Positions 35,116 through 46,758 of a stretch of 64,000 nt of DNA are shown here, in pieces. Every line of letters begins with the position of its first letter. Within the stretch, counting starts at the first letter, position 1. A program made the translations under genes and the position numbers. Where the stretch lies: positions 16,874,001 through 16,938,000 of the forward strand of contig OZ005604.1 in assembly GCA_963930655.1 (NCBI GenBank), in the 5' to 3' direction. The stretch is from Myrica gale (taxonomy: Eukaryota; Streptophyta; Magnoliopsida; Fagales; Myricaceae). The notes under the pieces were generated by a model that was given only the letters and a program-made list of their open reading frames with translations, was not told the origin of the DNA and made no database searches.

Positions 35116-36265
35116 AAAAATTACTGTTCAAATTTTGAAATACAAATTTTGGCCTTGAATATTGAATAATAACATGTCATTTTTAGTTTTGACAATTTTA
35201 ATAACACATTTAATAGGACTAAAAAAATTCAAAATTCAATTTAAATATTCAAAAATCTACAATTTTCATTAAAACTCTATCTCTTGAATAGTAAAAAGTT
35301 CTAAAAGTTACAAATATATTTATTTTTTTTAAATAAAGAGAATATGAGTGTTTTCTCCTCTTTTAGTATTTTCAAATTCTTTCTTGTCTATATATATTTT
35401 GTATTATCTCTACAATGTCTAGTGTCTGCATACTCAACTATTTGACCTTGAAAAGCTTAGCGGAAGTTTTATTTGAAAACATTGTTGTGATTAGAATTTT
35501 TTTTTAAAAAACGATTCAAGGAAATATCGTAATTTAGGGAAAGGACGGTAAATCAACTTGTATTAAGAGGTTTCAAAGCGTTTCATAATATAAAACCTTT
35601 AGTATAAATGAAAGCTCAATAAAACCAGTGGGGCTTTTGCTCCACCAGTATCTCAAAAATGTCCGAAACTCATATTCGGATCTTCAAAACCAAAATGTAA
35701 GATTCGAGATCCAAGGTCAGCTTATTCTCGAAAAGCTTCATCTTCAATAACAACGACTCCACATACAAAGATACAAAACATAAAACAGGGTGAGTCTTAC
35801 TGACTCAGTAAGGTCGGGGAGGAGGCATGCTCATACATTATAATTCATGCCTTAGAACATAAAGTATCAGTGCAATGATTTCAAGTCATACAAGACATGA
35901 AAATAGTATATAGAATGTATGCAATGCAATTGAAATGCATTCGCTCATCATATGGTCCCCTGAGGTATTTTCGGTGTCTACTCTGTTCACCCCAGAGTCG
36001 GGTTGTGCGCCTCTCCTCTCCTCGTGGGACTGTCCCGTGTCACCTACACCAGGACCTTTAAACAATTCTGTTTTATGTTACTTCATCTAGGAATGTTAAT
36101 CTGGTATTATGCATATTTGGCTCCAATAATCTCGGTCGTACAAGGAAAATTACACATTGCATCTTTAAACTGTTAACCTGTTGTCCTAATTGTTAGACAC
36201 TTTTTACATCTCCAAACGACTCATAATTTTTTTTTATTTTAAAAACATGTTATAATCTGGCTCAA
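35116..36265. other. Non-coding interior of the composite repeat region
   Basis: AT-rich to about 35500, then a mixed segment (35520-36110) with phrases such as gactcagtaaggtcggggagg and gtcccgtgtcacctac. That segment looks like repeat-derived, probably old retroelement-related DNA. No reading frame or end repeats could be supported. Confidence 0.35.
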
Positions 36266-36294
36266 ATGATGATTTTTTTGTCCCATATATTTTT

Positions 36295-36435
36295 TGGTGG
36301 CACCGGCACCAGATTGCCGGTACTCAGCTTCACCGGTGCTGGTGTCGGTTTGGTTTTTTGCAAAGAACCCGGTGGTATTCCTGGTTACCGAGTTACCCGA
36401 CACCAGATTCCGGGGAACCGGGGACCGAGGTTTTT
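36295..36435. repeat. GC-rich repeat, copy 2
   Basis: Second copy of the GGCACCGG-rich unit, in the same orientation as 33885-34022, with the shared GGTGGTATTCC segment and a closing poly-T run. Confidence 0.7.
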
Positions 36436-36549
36436 TTTTTACTCAAACCTTACACTTCTGCCTATATATATACCCGATGGCCTGCGCCTTTCTATATGAA
36501 TTGCAACCAATATTGTTGTTTTTCAATTGCCTTCTGGCTTGCAAAAGAA

Positions 36550-36891
36550 GATGGGGCTCCTTACAATGTGACGGGAGCTTCCCCAAACAAGCGAACCCGA
36601 AACCATTTGGAGAATCCGCGCCATCGATTTTGCCTCCACGACAACTGTGAAGCTCCGCTTCTGCAAGACGCGAGAGGAGAGAGTCGTGGGTATAACAGTG
36701 ATTTCAACTCCTCGAGGAGCGTTAATGGTGGCATTGTAGATAGATATAGCAGGACCCACGTTGGTGACCGTTCTCCGGAAAACACCTGTTGTCGGCTCTT
36801 GGCTGCTTTCCAAGCTAAGCTGCGTAGTGTGATAGTTGAGAGCATTGTTGCCACGTCCAGGAAGCAATGTGCAACAGGTTTGGTAAATATT
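36550..36891 (-). pseudogene. Captured C-terminal fragment of a cucumisin-like subtilase
   Basis: On the - strand the frame reads VFRRTVTNVGPAISIYNATI, APRGVEITVIPTTLS, RSFTVVVEAKSM and SGSLVWGSSRHIVRSPI. This is the fibronectin-III-like C-terminal domain of plant subtilisin-like proteases (SBT family). The usual FSR in the LSFSRVLQKRSF stretch is shortened, indicating small-scale decay. No protease catalytic domain is nearby, so this is a fragment in opposite orientation to the MRS2-like exon. Confidence 0.75.
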
Positions 36892-37738
36892 TTGTGTGAC
36901 ATATTGCAATTGAAATGAGTTTTACCAAAAATGTACCTTGTGAACCACATTTCGATTGATTGGTTATATGTGATAATGTGAGTTGGGATTTCAATTATAT
37001 GCTTCTACAGAAAAGTCATTCTCTTGATTGGTTATATGTGATAATGTGAGTTGGTATTTCAAATAAAGTTTCATGCTAGCCAAATTTCGAATGAGCTCCT
37101 CTGTACTGCATTTTAGCAACAAAGCACTACAGTTGATCTAGGTTAAAAAAAATACATTAAGCCAAATGCGTAATATGCTAAAAAAATAGTTCAATATGAA
37201 TGTAGGTTAATCGGAAACCGCCACCGATAAGGGTCAGTTTTTGCCCTTAACGATGTAGGTGTATGTTGTAATTTTTTGAAAACCGACCTATCCGGTGTAG
37301 GTGCCGGTTCTGGCAGCCCTACCATATATAATACATGCATATATAGTCAATTATGGATTGTTAAACGCAAATACGCTACTTAATTAATTTGCCTTAAAAG
37401 GGTTGCGGAATATTGAGAAATTAGCCTTATAGACCAGGATAAAGCCAAAACGATAATAGGGATATATTTTAGTTTTTATTATCCTACGGTGCACTGAAGA
37501 TTTGACGTTTATCGATTTTTTTCTTCCTTTAAAGGAAATTGCTTGTTGGATCTAATTTTTCAATGGTTTTTTTTATTTCGACCTGAAGGTATATCCGTTG
37601 ACAGGGATCCTCAAACCCATTCTTTGGTTGCAAAATGTATGTTTTCGCCTAACCTTCGTTTCACATGATCTTGGGAAAAGTGGATTTAAATATATATTTA
37701 TATATATTCATGCAGAAGACTCTCCTACTTTTTTCCCC

Positions 37739-37882
37739 TCTTTCTTATAGGGCTCGGATTTGCTGCCGAACTGCAGCAAATACTGCTGCAGTGTGAGAGA
37801 GGGGCCCGGGACCCACACCTCCCTCTCGCACAATGCAGCGAATCACCGAACTGTAGATGAGACGCGCCCTTTCTTATAGGGG
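37739..37882. repeat. Short insertion flanked by 12-13 bp direct repeats
   Basis: The word ctttcttataggg occurs on both sides (about 37740 and 37870) of a roughly 118-bp GC-rich segment containing gctgcagtgtgagagagggg. The direct repeats look like a target-site duplication of the length left by target-primed reverse transcription. The inserted piece has no poly-A tail or A/B boxes that I can see, so its class is open. Confidence 0.4.
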
Positions 37883-38779
37883 TAGGAATTCCTAAAAAAG
37901 GATAGAAGGTCATTTTTTGACATTAGTGGAGAAGCATGCGTGAGACATCCTCTATGCAAATGTTCTGGCTTTCAAATGACGAGTAAGAGACGGGGAGGGG
38001 GAAGGGAGTTTCGGGAACAAAGCCCCCGAATTTTAAAGTTCAGCTCTACCCTATGCTATAGTATTTTTTCCCTATCTAAGCTATATCAACATAGCCAACT
38101 AGAAAACTCATCCCCAGTTAAGGAGGAAGCTGTGCGTACTTCAAAACCCCAATTCGGATTTGGTTTTGGAGTTCATGGCGAGCTTCCGGGATCTAACTGA
38201 CCAGGATGAGTAAATAGAATATTATATATATATATAAACATGTTCACCACAAATCATCAAATAAGCATTAATTAATATTCCTTCTGTGTTTTAAATATAA
38301 ATCGAATTACTATATAGTTTTTCTACAAAAAAAATTCTTGTAGGCGTAAAACATGTAGTTAGACAATTAGAAGAATAAGAAATAGCAAAAAAGAGAATCA
38401 CGCAAGTATTAACGGCTAAGTAAATATGTGTGGGGGAGAAAAGAATAAGAAAATGATCTCTAACCGTCATGTCTATCTTCTAAGAGATCTCGTTCTCTCA
38501 TTTAGGTTAGTGTTACGGTTTTCAATTAATTTTCTGCTTAATTTGTATATGTGATCAAATCGTTTCGGTTTCGCTTTGCAGTTCGGGCTCCATTAATTCG
38601 CTATCTTGGTTCAGATATTCTTCGTCACCTAGGTATATATCTCAATATCCCTTAATTGATATCATTTATTGATTAAAATTTTTTATCAGCTTTTTTAATT
38701 AGCCTAGCTTGTCTTCTATTTTGTTTCTGTTTAGAGTTTCATCCTGTTAAATTGGACATTTTTTTTGGTTATTGCTGAA

Positions 38780-41010
38780 GGAGTCGAGCAAGAACGTGAG
38801 TTGCAGTCTAAGTGTATTCAATTAGCTCGACTTTTGATCTGCCTATTTAAACAAATCGATTATTCAGATGATTCAAAGCGTTGCTATGGCATTGCCACCA
38901 TCCGTGCTGTCAAGAATGGGTTTCTTCAGATTGTTGATAGGGGTTCGTCGTCACGACTCACAACCTCATTCCTTTTTAGGGATCACGGATGAAAAGTCTC
39001 GGAACGTGCTTTTTCTTGCTATCGTCAACATAAAATATTTAACTGTATATCAAGGGATGATGGTTTGAAGAAGGTTTTGGCATGTCAAAAGGATGACGAT
39101 GGCAATACCTTACTACATATGGCGGGAATGTCACCAGATTTCACTAAACTTAATCGCATCCCAGGCGCAGCCTTGCAGATACAAAGAGAACTACAATGGT
39201 TTAAGGTGACCATTTCTGTAACTTTATCTTCCCTTAAAATATTTTTACTATTAAGTATATATGAAAAACAATAAAAGAGAATGCAGACTTTTTTGTTGGA
39301 GACAGAGCTAGAGCTGACAAAAATAGGAGAGAAAATTTGAATAAGTGTATTATTCTTAAGACTCTTTTAAAAGGTACATTTATTAAATTTCAGCCGCCAC
39401 TTTCAAGTTAAATGGTTGAGGTTAATTCACTACATCGTCATTTATATCACTACTACAAACCCAACATGTTGAAAAAATGCACCTAAGAATATTTCTATTA
39501 AATCTTTATCCTTGTATGATAATTTACAGATGGAAAGTTCAAATTTTTGGACCAATGAATTAAAAGCATCCATTCAAATGTGGTTCTCTCGGAAAAAAGA
39601 TTGATATAACGCACGTTCCTGTTACTGTCAAGGAGATCAGATGTTCATGTTTCCAAAAACTAGGCTAGGGCTACAAACCGGATTTCCGGTCTTACTAAAA
39701 TAGAGGTTTTGACCGGTCCACTTATAAGTGGTCCGGTCCGGTCCAATCAAATGCGGTTCGGATCGATTTCAATTTTTTTTTCATTTTTTACAAATTTTTT
39801 AAAAAAATTAGGTTAATTTTGAAGGGGGAATGACATATAAAATTGTAGAGTTTTAGTTTAGATTAAAATTAAACTTTTTAAGTTTGTAATTTGTGTAATT
39901 TGTATTAAAAATATAAAAAATATATTTTTTATTTATATTAATAAATGCGGTCCAGACCGCATTTTACAAAAACAGGACCGGACTGGACCGCATTTAAAAA
40001 ATAAGACAGGACCGGTCCGCAGTCCGGTTTTGTTCAGCCCTAAACTAGGCAATGTAACTTTAGCCAATGCCTTATAATATATAGCAGAACTACGTCTAAG
40101 AGAAAACGAAGACCTTCTTGTTTTGAGATCAGTTTTGTTAAGAGACCTTCTTGAGAGTTTCAAATTACTTCTTTACTCTGAATCCTCAAATGAAGTTCTA
40201 ATATATTACTTTTCGAGAGTTTCACTATATTTCGTGAATTGTAATGCTTAATTATAAGGGTATTCAAAATGGTGTGTTTTTTGTTTCTCAAGCATTCGTC
40301 TTACGCCCTTTGAAGCTAGTGTTCTTTTTCGTGTCAACAAAGTGTAACTTTCATGATAGCTATTGACATTATTTAATTCTCTATCTTCTAATTTTAATTT
40401 TCTTAGATGTTATATTAGTTTTAGTTATATTTTGGTAGCTTTTGTTTTTTCTTTTTATGAGATTTTATTTGACAAATGCAGGAAGTACAAAAAATTGTTC
40501 CTACCAAAGTTCAAGAAGCTACTAACAAGGATGGTATGACTGCTTATGAATTTTTCACAAAAAACCACACATCAATGCTAAAAGAGGGGGAGCAATGTAC
40601 GAAGGACACGGTAAGAGCTTGTTTGGTAATAGGCACTCTTATTGTCGGCATTATGTTTGCTGCAGCTATTACCATACCAAGTGGTAACACGAAAAATACA
40701 GACTTTCCATTCGTCTTAAAAAAATAAATTATTTATTCTCTTTAAGGTGTCCGATGTCTTATCTCTCTTTTTCTTCCTCAACTTCATTGTTGATGTTTTT
40801 GGAAATCTCCACGCTTTATGCAGAAGAAGAGTTTCAAGAGTCTTTGCCAACAAAAATGATGAGTGCTCTTTTCACCCTCCTATTCTCTGTTCTAACCATG
40901 ATGATGGCCTTGCTATAATAATACACCACATGAGAGTTCTTGTTGCCTCAATGCTACCGAGACTAGGTCTCTCTTTACTTTGCCACTCATGCAATGCTCC
41001 TTTATTCTTG
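38780..41010 (+). pseudogene. Decayed ankyrin-repeat / PGG-domain gene (ITN1/ACD6-like)
   Basis: C-terminal part of a plant membrane protein with ankyrin repeats and a PGG domain. Recognisable parts are: exon from about 38783 (IATIRAVKNGFLQIVDR); then, in another frame, TDEKSRNVLFLAIVN; then about 39067-39205 (DDDGNTLLHMAGMSPDFTKL, AALQIQRELQWFK). The PGG exon from 40482 reads EVQKIVPTKVQEATNKDG, then VIGTLIVGIMFAAAITIPSG. A stop after 40725 and a further frame change precede the last membrane segment (FLEISTLYAEEEFQESLPTK). At least three frame breaks are visible, so I call it a pseudogene. The N-terminal repeats are not identified. The hAT MITE lies in the intron 39206-40481, and a Copia element abuts the 3' end. 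Confidence 0.75.
39666..40042. mobile_element. Non-autonomous hAT MITE, 377 bp
   Basis: Termini TAGGGCTACAAACCGG and the complement of a right end ending CCGGTTTTGTTCAGCCCTA form inverted repeats rich in ACCGG words. Perfect 8-bp target duplications aactaggc flank it (39658-39665 and 40043-40050). No coding capacity. The perfect duplication shows a single clean insertion in an intron of the ankyrin-PGG pseudogene. Confidence 0.9.
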
Positions 41011-41243
41011 AGGTATCATAAACAAACAGTTGTATTATCTCTTTTCTTCAATAAAAAGTGTGTTTCTTCATTTAGTTTGATCTCTTCTATTTTGGTTGTG
41101 AGTCCTTGGGTGTGACTTTGTTACACTATTTGAGAATCGATTGTTCCAATGGATTTGGGCATCGTATTTCTCTACATGGTATCAGAGCTTCAAGGGTGGT
41201 GGTGATTCATCCTTGGTGAAGAAGATCAACTAGTGTTGAGGAG

Positions 41244-42128
41244 ATGGATTCGGGTGGACGCTTCAACAATTTCGGGATTGAGTTGCTCAATCAATTCAAC
41301 TACAAAATATGGAGGTCGTGTATGGAGTCTTATCTTGTTGGAGAAGATTTGTGGGAAGTTGTTGGTGTAGCTGATGTGAATCCTCCGGGGAATACTCCGA
41401 AAAATGCTGATGCATTGAAGAAATGGCGAATTGCAAATGCAAAGTCAGAGTCTATCCTGAAGAGATCTTTATCTCATGATTTGTTCGAGAACATTATCAG
41501 GTGCACTTCAGCTGCCAATATTTGGACTACCTTCGATGGGTTGTTCAATAAGAAGGATGTGGCTCGATTGCAACTCTTGGAGACTGAGTTGGCAAATACA
41601 ACTCAAGGTAATCTTTCCATTTCTCAACTTTTCTTGAAGATTAAAAATCTTTGTTCAGAAATTTCAGCTCTTGATTCTGAGGAGCCAATTTCTGAGGCAC
41701 GAATGAAGCGACATATCATTCGGGGATTGAAGAGGGAGTATATTCCCTATGTTACTTCTATTCAAGGATGGGCGAATCAACCATCCTTGGTAGAGTTTGA
41801 AAGTCTTCTTACTTCACAAGAATCATTTGCTCGACAAATGGCGGGATGTTCCATTTCCGGAAATGAAGGAGACGTCGCTCTCTTTTCTGGCAAGAAGAAA
41901 AATTTCAGCAAAGAGAAAGATAAAACTAAGAATGATGGTCCGAGTAAGCATGGAAGCGGTGGCGACTCATCAGAAAGAAAAAGTATCAAGTGTTACCGGT
42001 GTGGTAAACTTGGTCACATAAAGAAGAATTGTCGCGTGAAACTCAAAGAAGGATACATTGCCAAGGCAGAAGGAGAATTAAAAACTGAAGAAGAGTGGGG
42101 TAAGTGCTTTATGACAGAAATCACTTAA
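41244..42128 (+). pseudogene. Copia gag
   Basis: A 294-aa frame with UBN2/gag-type residues (NYKIWRSCMESYLVGEDLWE, MKRHIIRGLKREYIPY), a lysine-rich linker and a CCHC zinc knuckle (CYRCGKLGHIKKNC). It is the capsid/nucleocapsid part of the element. Confidence 0.88.
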
Positions 42129-42129
42129 A

Positions 42130-45100
42130 CGAATGCTTTGTCTGCTGTCAATTATGAAAATGATTGGGTTATTGATTCGGGTTGTGGACATCATCTCACT
42201 GGCGATGAATCCAAGTTCTCTAGTTTTTGAGACTACAACGGTAATGATGCGATTATCACGGCGGACAACTCTATTCATCCTGTTGAGAAGGAAGGGGTCG
42301 TGACTATCAAAGACGATAATGGTGACCATATCACGCTCAATAGTGTGTTCCAAGTTCCTGGTATGAAAAATAATCTCTTTTCCATTGTTAATGTTGTGGA
42401 TAATGGCAACTATGTCATGTTTGGGCCAAAAGATGTAAAGTTTATTCAGAAATTTAGATGCTGACGTAGTTCACACAGTTAAAAGAGTTCAAAGACTTAT
42501 TCGTTTTATCATCTACTGTCTCTTATGTTGATAAAATGAGTACAAATGATGGGCTATCAATTTGGCATGCTAGATTGGGACATCTTAGCATGGAAAAATT
42601 GAAAGTTATGATTTCAAAAAGTTTGGTGAATGGATTGCCCATAATAACCAACTTTGGTGGTGAAGTTGTTTGTGAGGGTTGTCAATATGGAAAGACACAT
42701 TGTCTTCCATTTGACAAGTCTCTTTCACGATGCAAATCTCCTTTAGAGCTCATTCATGGTGATTTGATGGGGCCTTGTTCTACACCTTCTTATTCAGGTT
42801 CTCTTTACATGCTTGTTCTTGTTGATGATTATACAAGATTTACTTGGGTGTATTTTGTAAAGGAGAAATCCGAAGTATTCTCCAGATTTCAAGTGTTTAA
42901 AGCAACTGTAGAAGGTGTACTCAACAAGAAGATAAAAAGGTTTTGAAACGACAATGAAGGAGAATTTACTTCTAAAGATTTTCATGATTTTTGCCGAGAC
43001 CATGGCATTCGAAGGGAGCTTTCTTGTGTCTATAAACTGCAGCAAAATGGTGTAGCAGAAAGAAAGATCAGACACTTGGTGGAGACTTGCAAGAGTTGGC
43101 TTCATACAAAGAATCTACCCAAGGCCTTATGGGCAGAAGGTATGACTTATGCTACTTATGTGATTAATCGGGTTCCTCTTAGCCCAATTGCTATGAAATC
43201 TCCATATGAGTTGATGTTTGGAGAAAAGCCTAGTGTCAAGCACTTAAAAGTGTTTGGTTCTATTTGCTATATTCATGTGCCCGATGCAAAGAGGATCAAA
43301 CTGGATTCTAAGGCCAAGAAATGTATTTTCATTGGCTATGATGAAAGAAAGAAAGGGTGGAAATGCATGGATCCTGAAAACCATTCTTTTTGTGTTTCTC
43401 GGGATGTTGTATTTGATGAAGTCTATTCGTTTTACAATAAAGAAGATGTTGTTTTGGAGAGCTCCAGGCATGAGAATCTTGATCACACTCCGCCACAAAA
43501 AGAAGTAAGTTTGCCCTTATCACTCAATGCTCCTATGCCTTTTTGTAGCTCTTCCTTTCCTACTGTAGAGCAACCAAATAGGGGGAGCATGTCTGATTGT
43601 CCTGAGATGGAAGGACAACAAAGTGAAGAGGAAGTTGTTAGTGCACCACCTCTTAGGAGATCAAAGAGGAATATTGTATTGTCAGCTCGGTATAGAGATG
43701 CGAATTTTGTATCCATACACTCATGTTTTCTTGCTAATCCTATTGATGATTGTGAGCCTTCTAGTTTTGATGAAGCTGTAGGCATTAAGGAGTGGGAAGA
43801 AGCTATGAATGAGGAGATGAATGCTCTTATAAAAAATCAGGCATGGGATCTCGTGCCATTGCCCAAGGAAATGAAGTCCATTACTTGCAAATTGGTTTAT
43901 AAAATTAAACAAAAGTCAAATGGAGTTGTTGATAGATTCAAGGCGAGGTTGGTGGCTCGTGGATTCTCTCAGAAGTACGGGGATGATTATGATGAGACAT
44001 TCAGTCCAGTTGCAAAGATGACTTCAGTTCGAGTCGTTATTTCCTTGGCGGCACACTTTGGGTGGAAGCTTTGGCAACTTGATGTGAAAAATACATTTTT
44101 ATATGGCGAAATCAACAAAGAGATCTATATGGAGCAACCCGATGGCTATGTTTCTCAAGATCATCTGGAGTATGTTTGCAAGCTTAAAAAGACGTTGTAT
44201 GGATTGAAGCAAGCCCCTAGAGCTTGGTACGGTAAAATTGCTGAATACTTGCAATTTTGTGGTTATTTTGCTTCTAACTCAAATTCTAGTTTGTTTGTTA
44301 AGAAGCAAGGCAAGGTGCATGTTATTGTCCTCTTGTATGTTGATGACATGATTGTAACTGGTAATGATGATGAAGAAGTTAAAAAGCTTCGGGGAGAACT
44401 TTTCGTTCGCTTTGAGATGAAAGATTTGGGACAACTTAGTCATTTTCTCGGATTGGATGTGACAGTTCTCAAAAGTGGAATTTTTGTGTGTCAACAAGGC
44501 TATGTGGAAAAACTTATGGACAGATTTGAGATGAATCAGTGTAAGAAGTGCTTCACTCCTCTTGATGCAAATATTAAGCTACGGTGTGAGGAAGGTAATC
44601 TTCTTCCTGATCCTCGTCCTTATCGGGCTCTTGTAGGAAGTCTTATTTATTTGACTATTACAAGACCGGACATTGCATTCTCGGTTGGCCTAGTTAGCCG
44701 TTACTTGCAAGCACCAAGAAAACCTCATTTGGAAGCAGCGAAGCATATCTTGAAGTATGTGCACTCTACTCTTGATATGAGTATTTTCTTCAAAAGAGAT
44801 GTAGATTTTGTGCTGTATGGATTTTCTGATGCTGATCTTGGTGGTGACTTGGATGATCGGAGGTCTACTTCCGGGTATGTTTTCTTTTGTGGATCATCTT
44901 GTGTTTCTTGGTGTAGCAAAAAGCATGATTCAGTTTCTCTTTCTACGACTGAGGCGGAGTACAAGGCGACTTCTCTTGCTACACAAGAATGTGTTTGGCT
45001 ACGTAGGCTTGTTGAGGACGTTTATTCATCAATTCAAAAACCTACCATCATCTATGGTGACAACCAAAGTGTTTTGAAGCTTGCTACAAATCCGGTTTGT

Positions 45101-45250
45101 CACGCGAGGACCAAACATATCGAAATTGAGCATCATTTTGTTCGAGAAAAAGTTCTTATGGGTTCAATTGAAGTTTTGGAGGTGAGAAGTAACAACAACA
45201 TTGCCGATATCTTTACAAAGTCACTTCCAAAGGTCCATTTGAATTCCTAA
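42130..45250 (+). pseudogene. Copia pol region
   Basis: In order: protease-like residues, the GAG-pre-integrase and integrase region (WHARLGHLSMEKLK), reverse transcriptase (LDVKNTFLYGEINKEIYMEQ, LLYVDDMIVTG) and RNase H (FSDADLGGDLDDRRSTSGY, RTKHIEIEHHFVREK). The longest open stretch is 724 codons (43076-45250). The region as a whole is broken. Confidence 0.88.
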
Positions 45251-46758
45251 GGGAGAAGCTTGGCATCGTTTCTAGAAAATCGCTTTAAGGGGGAGTATTA
45301 AATTTTAAAGTGTATTTTCTAGAGTTTTCATTTTGAGATTTGTAGTGAGGCATTTATGTTTTTGTGTGTTGACCCATTTACTATTGTTGGATGAATTTGG
45401 TCACTCTCTCACACCCTTCCACCCAACCATTGCAACATTTCACTTCTCCAATACAACCTTTCACTTCTCCAATGCAACCCTTCATCTCCCCATGCACATT
45501 CATCTCACCTTCTTGACAAAATTCGAAATTCCTCCTTGGTCATGTGATAAGTCTCATTTATCTTCTTGGAAGTTAATGGAAATTATCTAGAACCTCTCCC
45601 CAAGTCCTATATATACCCTAACCTACCTCTCAAGTCATTCATTCCATCATATCCCACCTAAACCCACAAAAGAGAGAGTGTCCTAGTTTTGTCTCCAACA
45701 CTTTTCATATATTGTAAGTGTGGTCCTATCCAAGTTGTATTATCTCATTTCTTCAATAAAAAGTTTGTTTCTTCGTTTAGTTTGATCTCTTCTATTTTGG
45801 TTGTGAGTCCTTGGGCTAGTGTGACTTTGTGACACTATTTGAGAATGATTATTCCAGTGGATTTGGGCATCGTATTTCTCTGCACAAACCTCTTCATTTA
45901 CCTATCAATGGGAAAGCTATATTGAAGATTTTGTTAGTTTTTTCATAGGATGCCTCCAAGAAAACTCTTAAACTTTTTGGTTTTCTTTTTTAACTGATCT
46001 ATAATTACATCTAATCATTCTCAATTTGATTTGATTTTTAAACTCATTGTGTCTCAAAAGATTAGCAATTATTTATAGAGTTTCTAGAAAGAATTGTACG
46101 TGTTATGTTAATAGGCATGAAAGATTTTCATATTGAAAGAAAGTTTCAGAGCAAAAAGTGTAACAGAGACTTGCTTATTTGCTTAATCATCCTAATATAC
46201 AATTTTGTTATTTTAATTGTAATAATAATTTTTCATATTTTTTAAAATATCAACGTGATATGATATGATATGCTTGTTTTACTTTTAACTGAATTTAGCA
46301 TTTGTTAGTTACTAAAAAAATAATGAATTGAATACCTTAGCCTAATGATTTCTATATACAATTTAAGAGAGATGTAAATGATCAAAAAATCTCATTGTTG
46401 GAGGCTCTTACTACCAAGAAAGGAGACATTATAATTAATTTAATATTACATTTTCTTCTATTCACTGCAGAATAGAAATCTGACTTGAGTAGGGGCATTC
46501 GGTAGAGCTGATTGTTGTTTACTTAGAGTTGTTTTTAATGGATATCTACAAGCCTAATATTGTAAATAATATATTTGGAAGTTAGGCTTTCCAATGCAAG
46601 AACAAATTTTAGATCAACATTTTGTTATTCTTTAATTTTAGTGATGGACGAAACTTGAAACATGTCCATCCATGTTACATATTTCAAATTGACATCAATT
46701 GCTCTCATTTTTATTAAAAAAAAAATCCTAAGCCAATTTCTGGTTCGGATCAACACTT
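44530..46758 (+). repeat. Inverted duplication block A, right copy
   Basis: The 3' end of Copia pol, its LTR and about 870 bp of downstream flank match 25111-27475 in reverse complement. The match ends near caacacttca at 46758. Confidence 0.85.
45296..45884 (+). repeat. Copia 3' LTR, 589 bp
   Basis: It follows a purine tract (aagggggag) and ends ctctgca. It contains AATAAA-like signals near its end. It equals in length the LTR at 26118-26706, which marks the same element in the duplicated block. Confidence 0.88.

Larger units (their letters stand above)
33851..37321. mobile_element. Composite repeat region with GC-rich ends carrying host-gene fragments
   Basis: It is bounded by TAGGGATG (33851) and CAGCCCTA (ending 37321), which form a short imperfect inverted repeat like hAT ends. 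Subterminal GC-rich repeats of ACCGG/GGCACC words occur at 33885-34022, again at 36295-36435 in the same direction, and inverted near 37200-37321. The interior holds fragments of two unrelated host genes (34408-34540 and 36550-36891). No matching 8-bp target duplication was found, so it may be two nested elements rather than one. A Pack-type DNA transposon is my inference. Confidence 0.45.
41029..45884 (+). mobile_element. Copia LTR retrotransposon with gag and pol
   Basis: A fossil Copia element, broken in a few places. Its parts are a short 5' LTR remnant (41029-41176), a TGGTATCAGAGC primer-binding site (41177-41188), gag (41244-42128), pol (about 42130-45250), a purine tract before the 3' LTR (about 45287-45295) and a full 589-bp 3' LTR (45296-45884). 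The alignable LTR parts differ at several positions in about 150 bp plus a short indel, so the insertion is probably a few million years old. Its 3' third and flank are duplicated, inverted, at 25111-27475. Confidence 0.93.
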
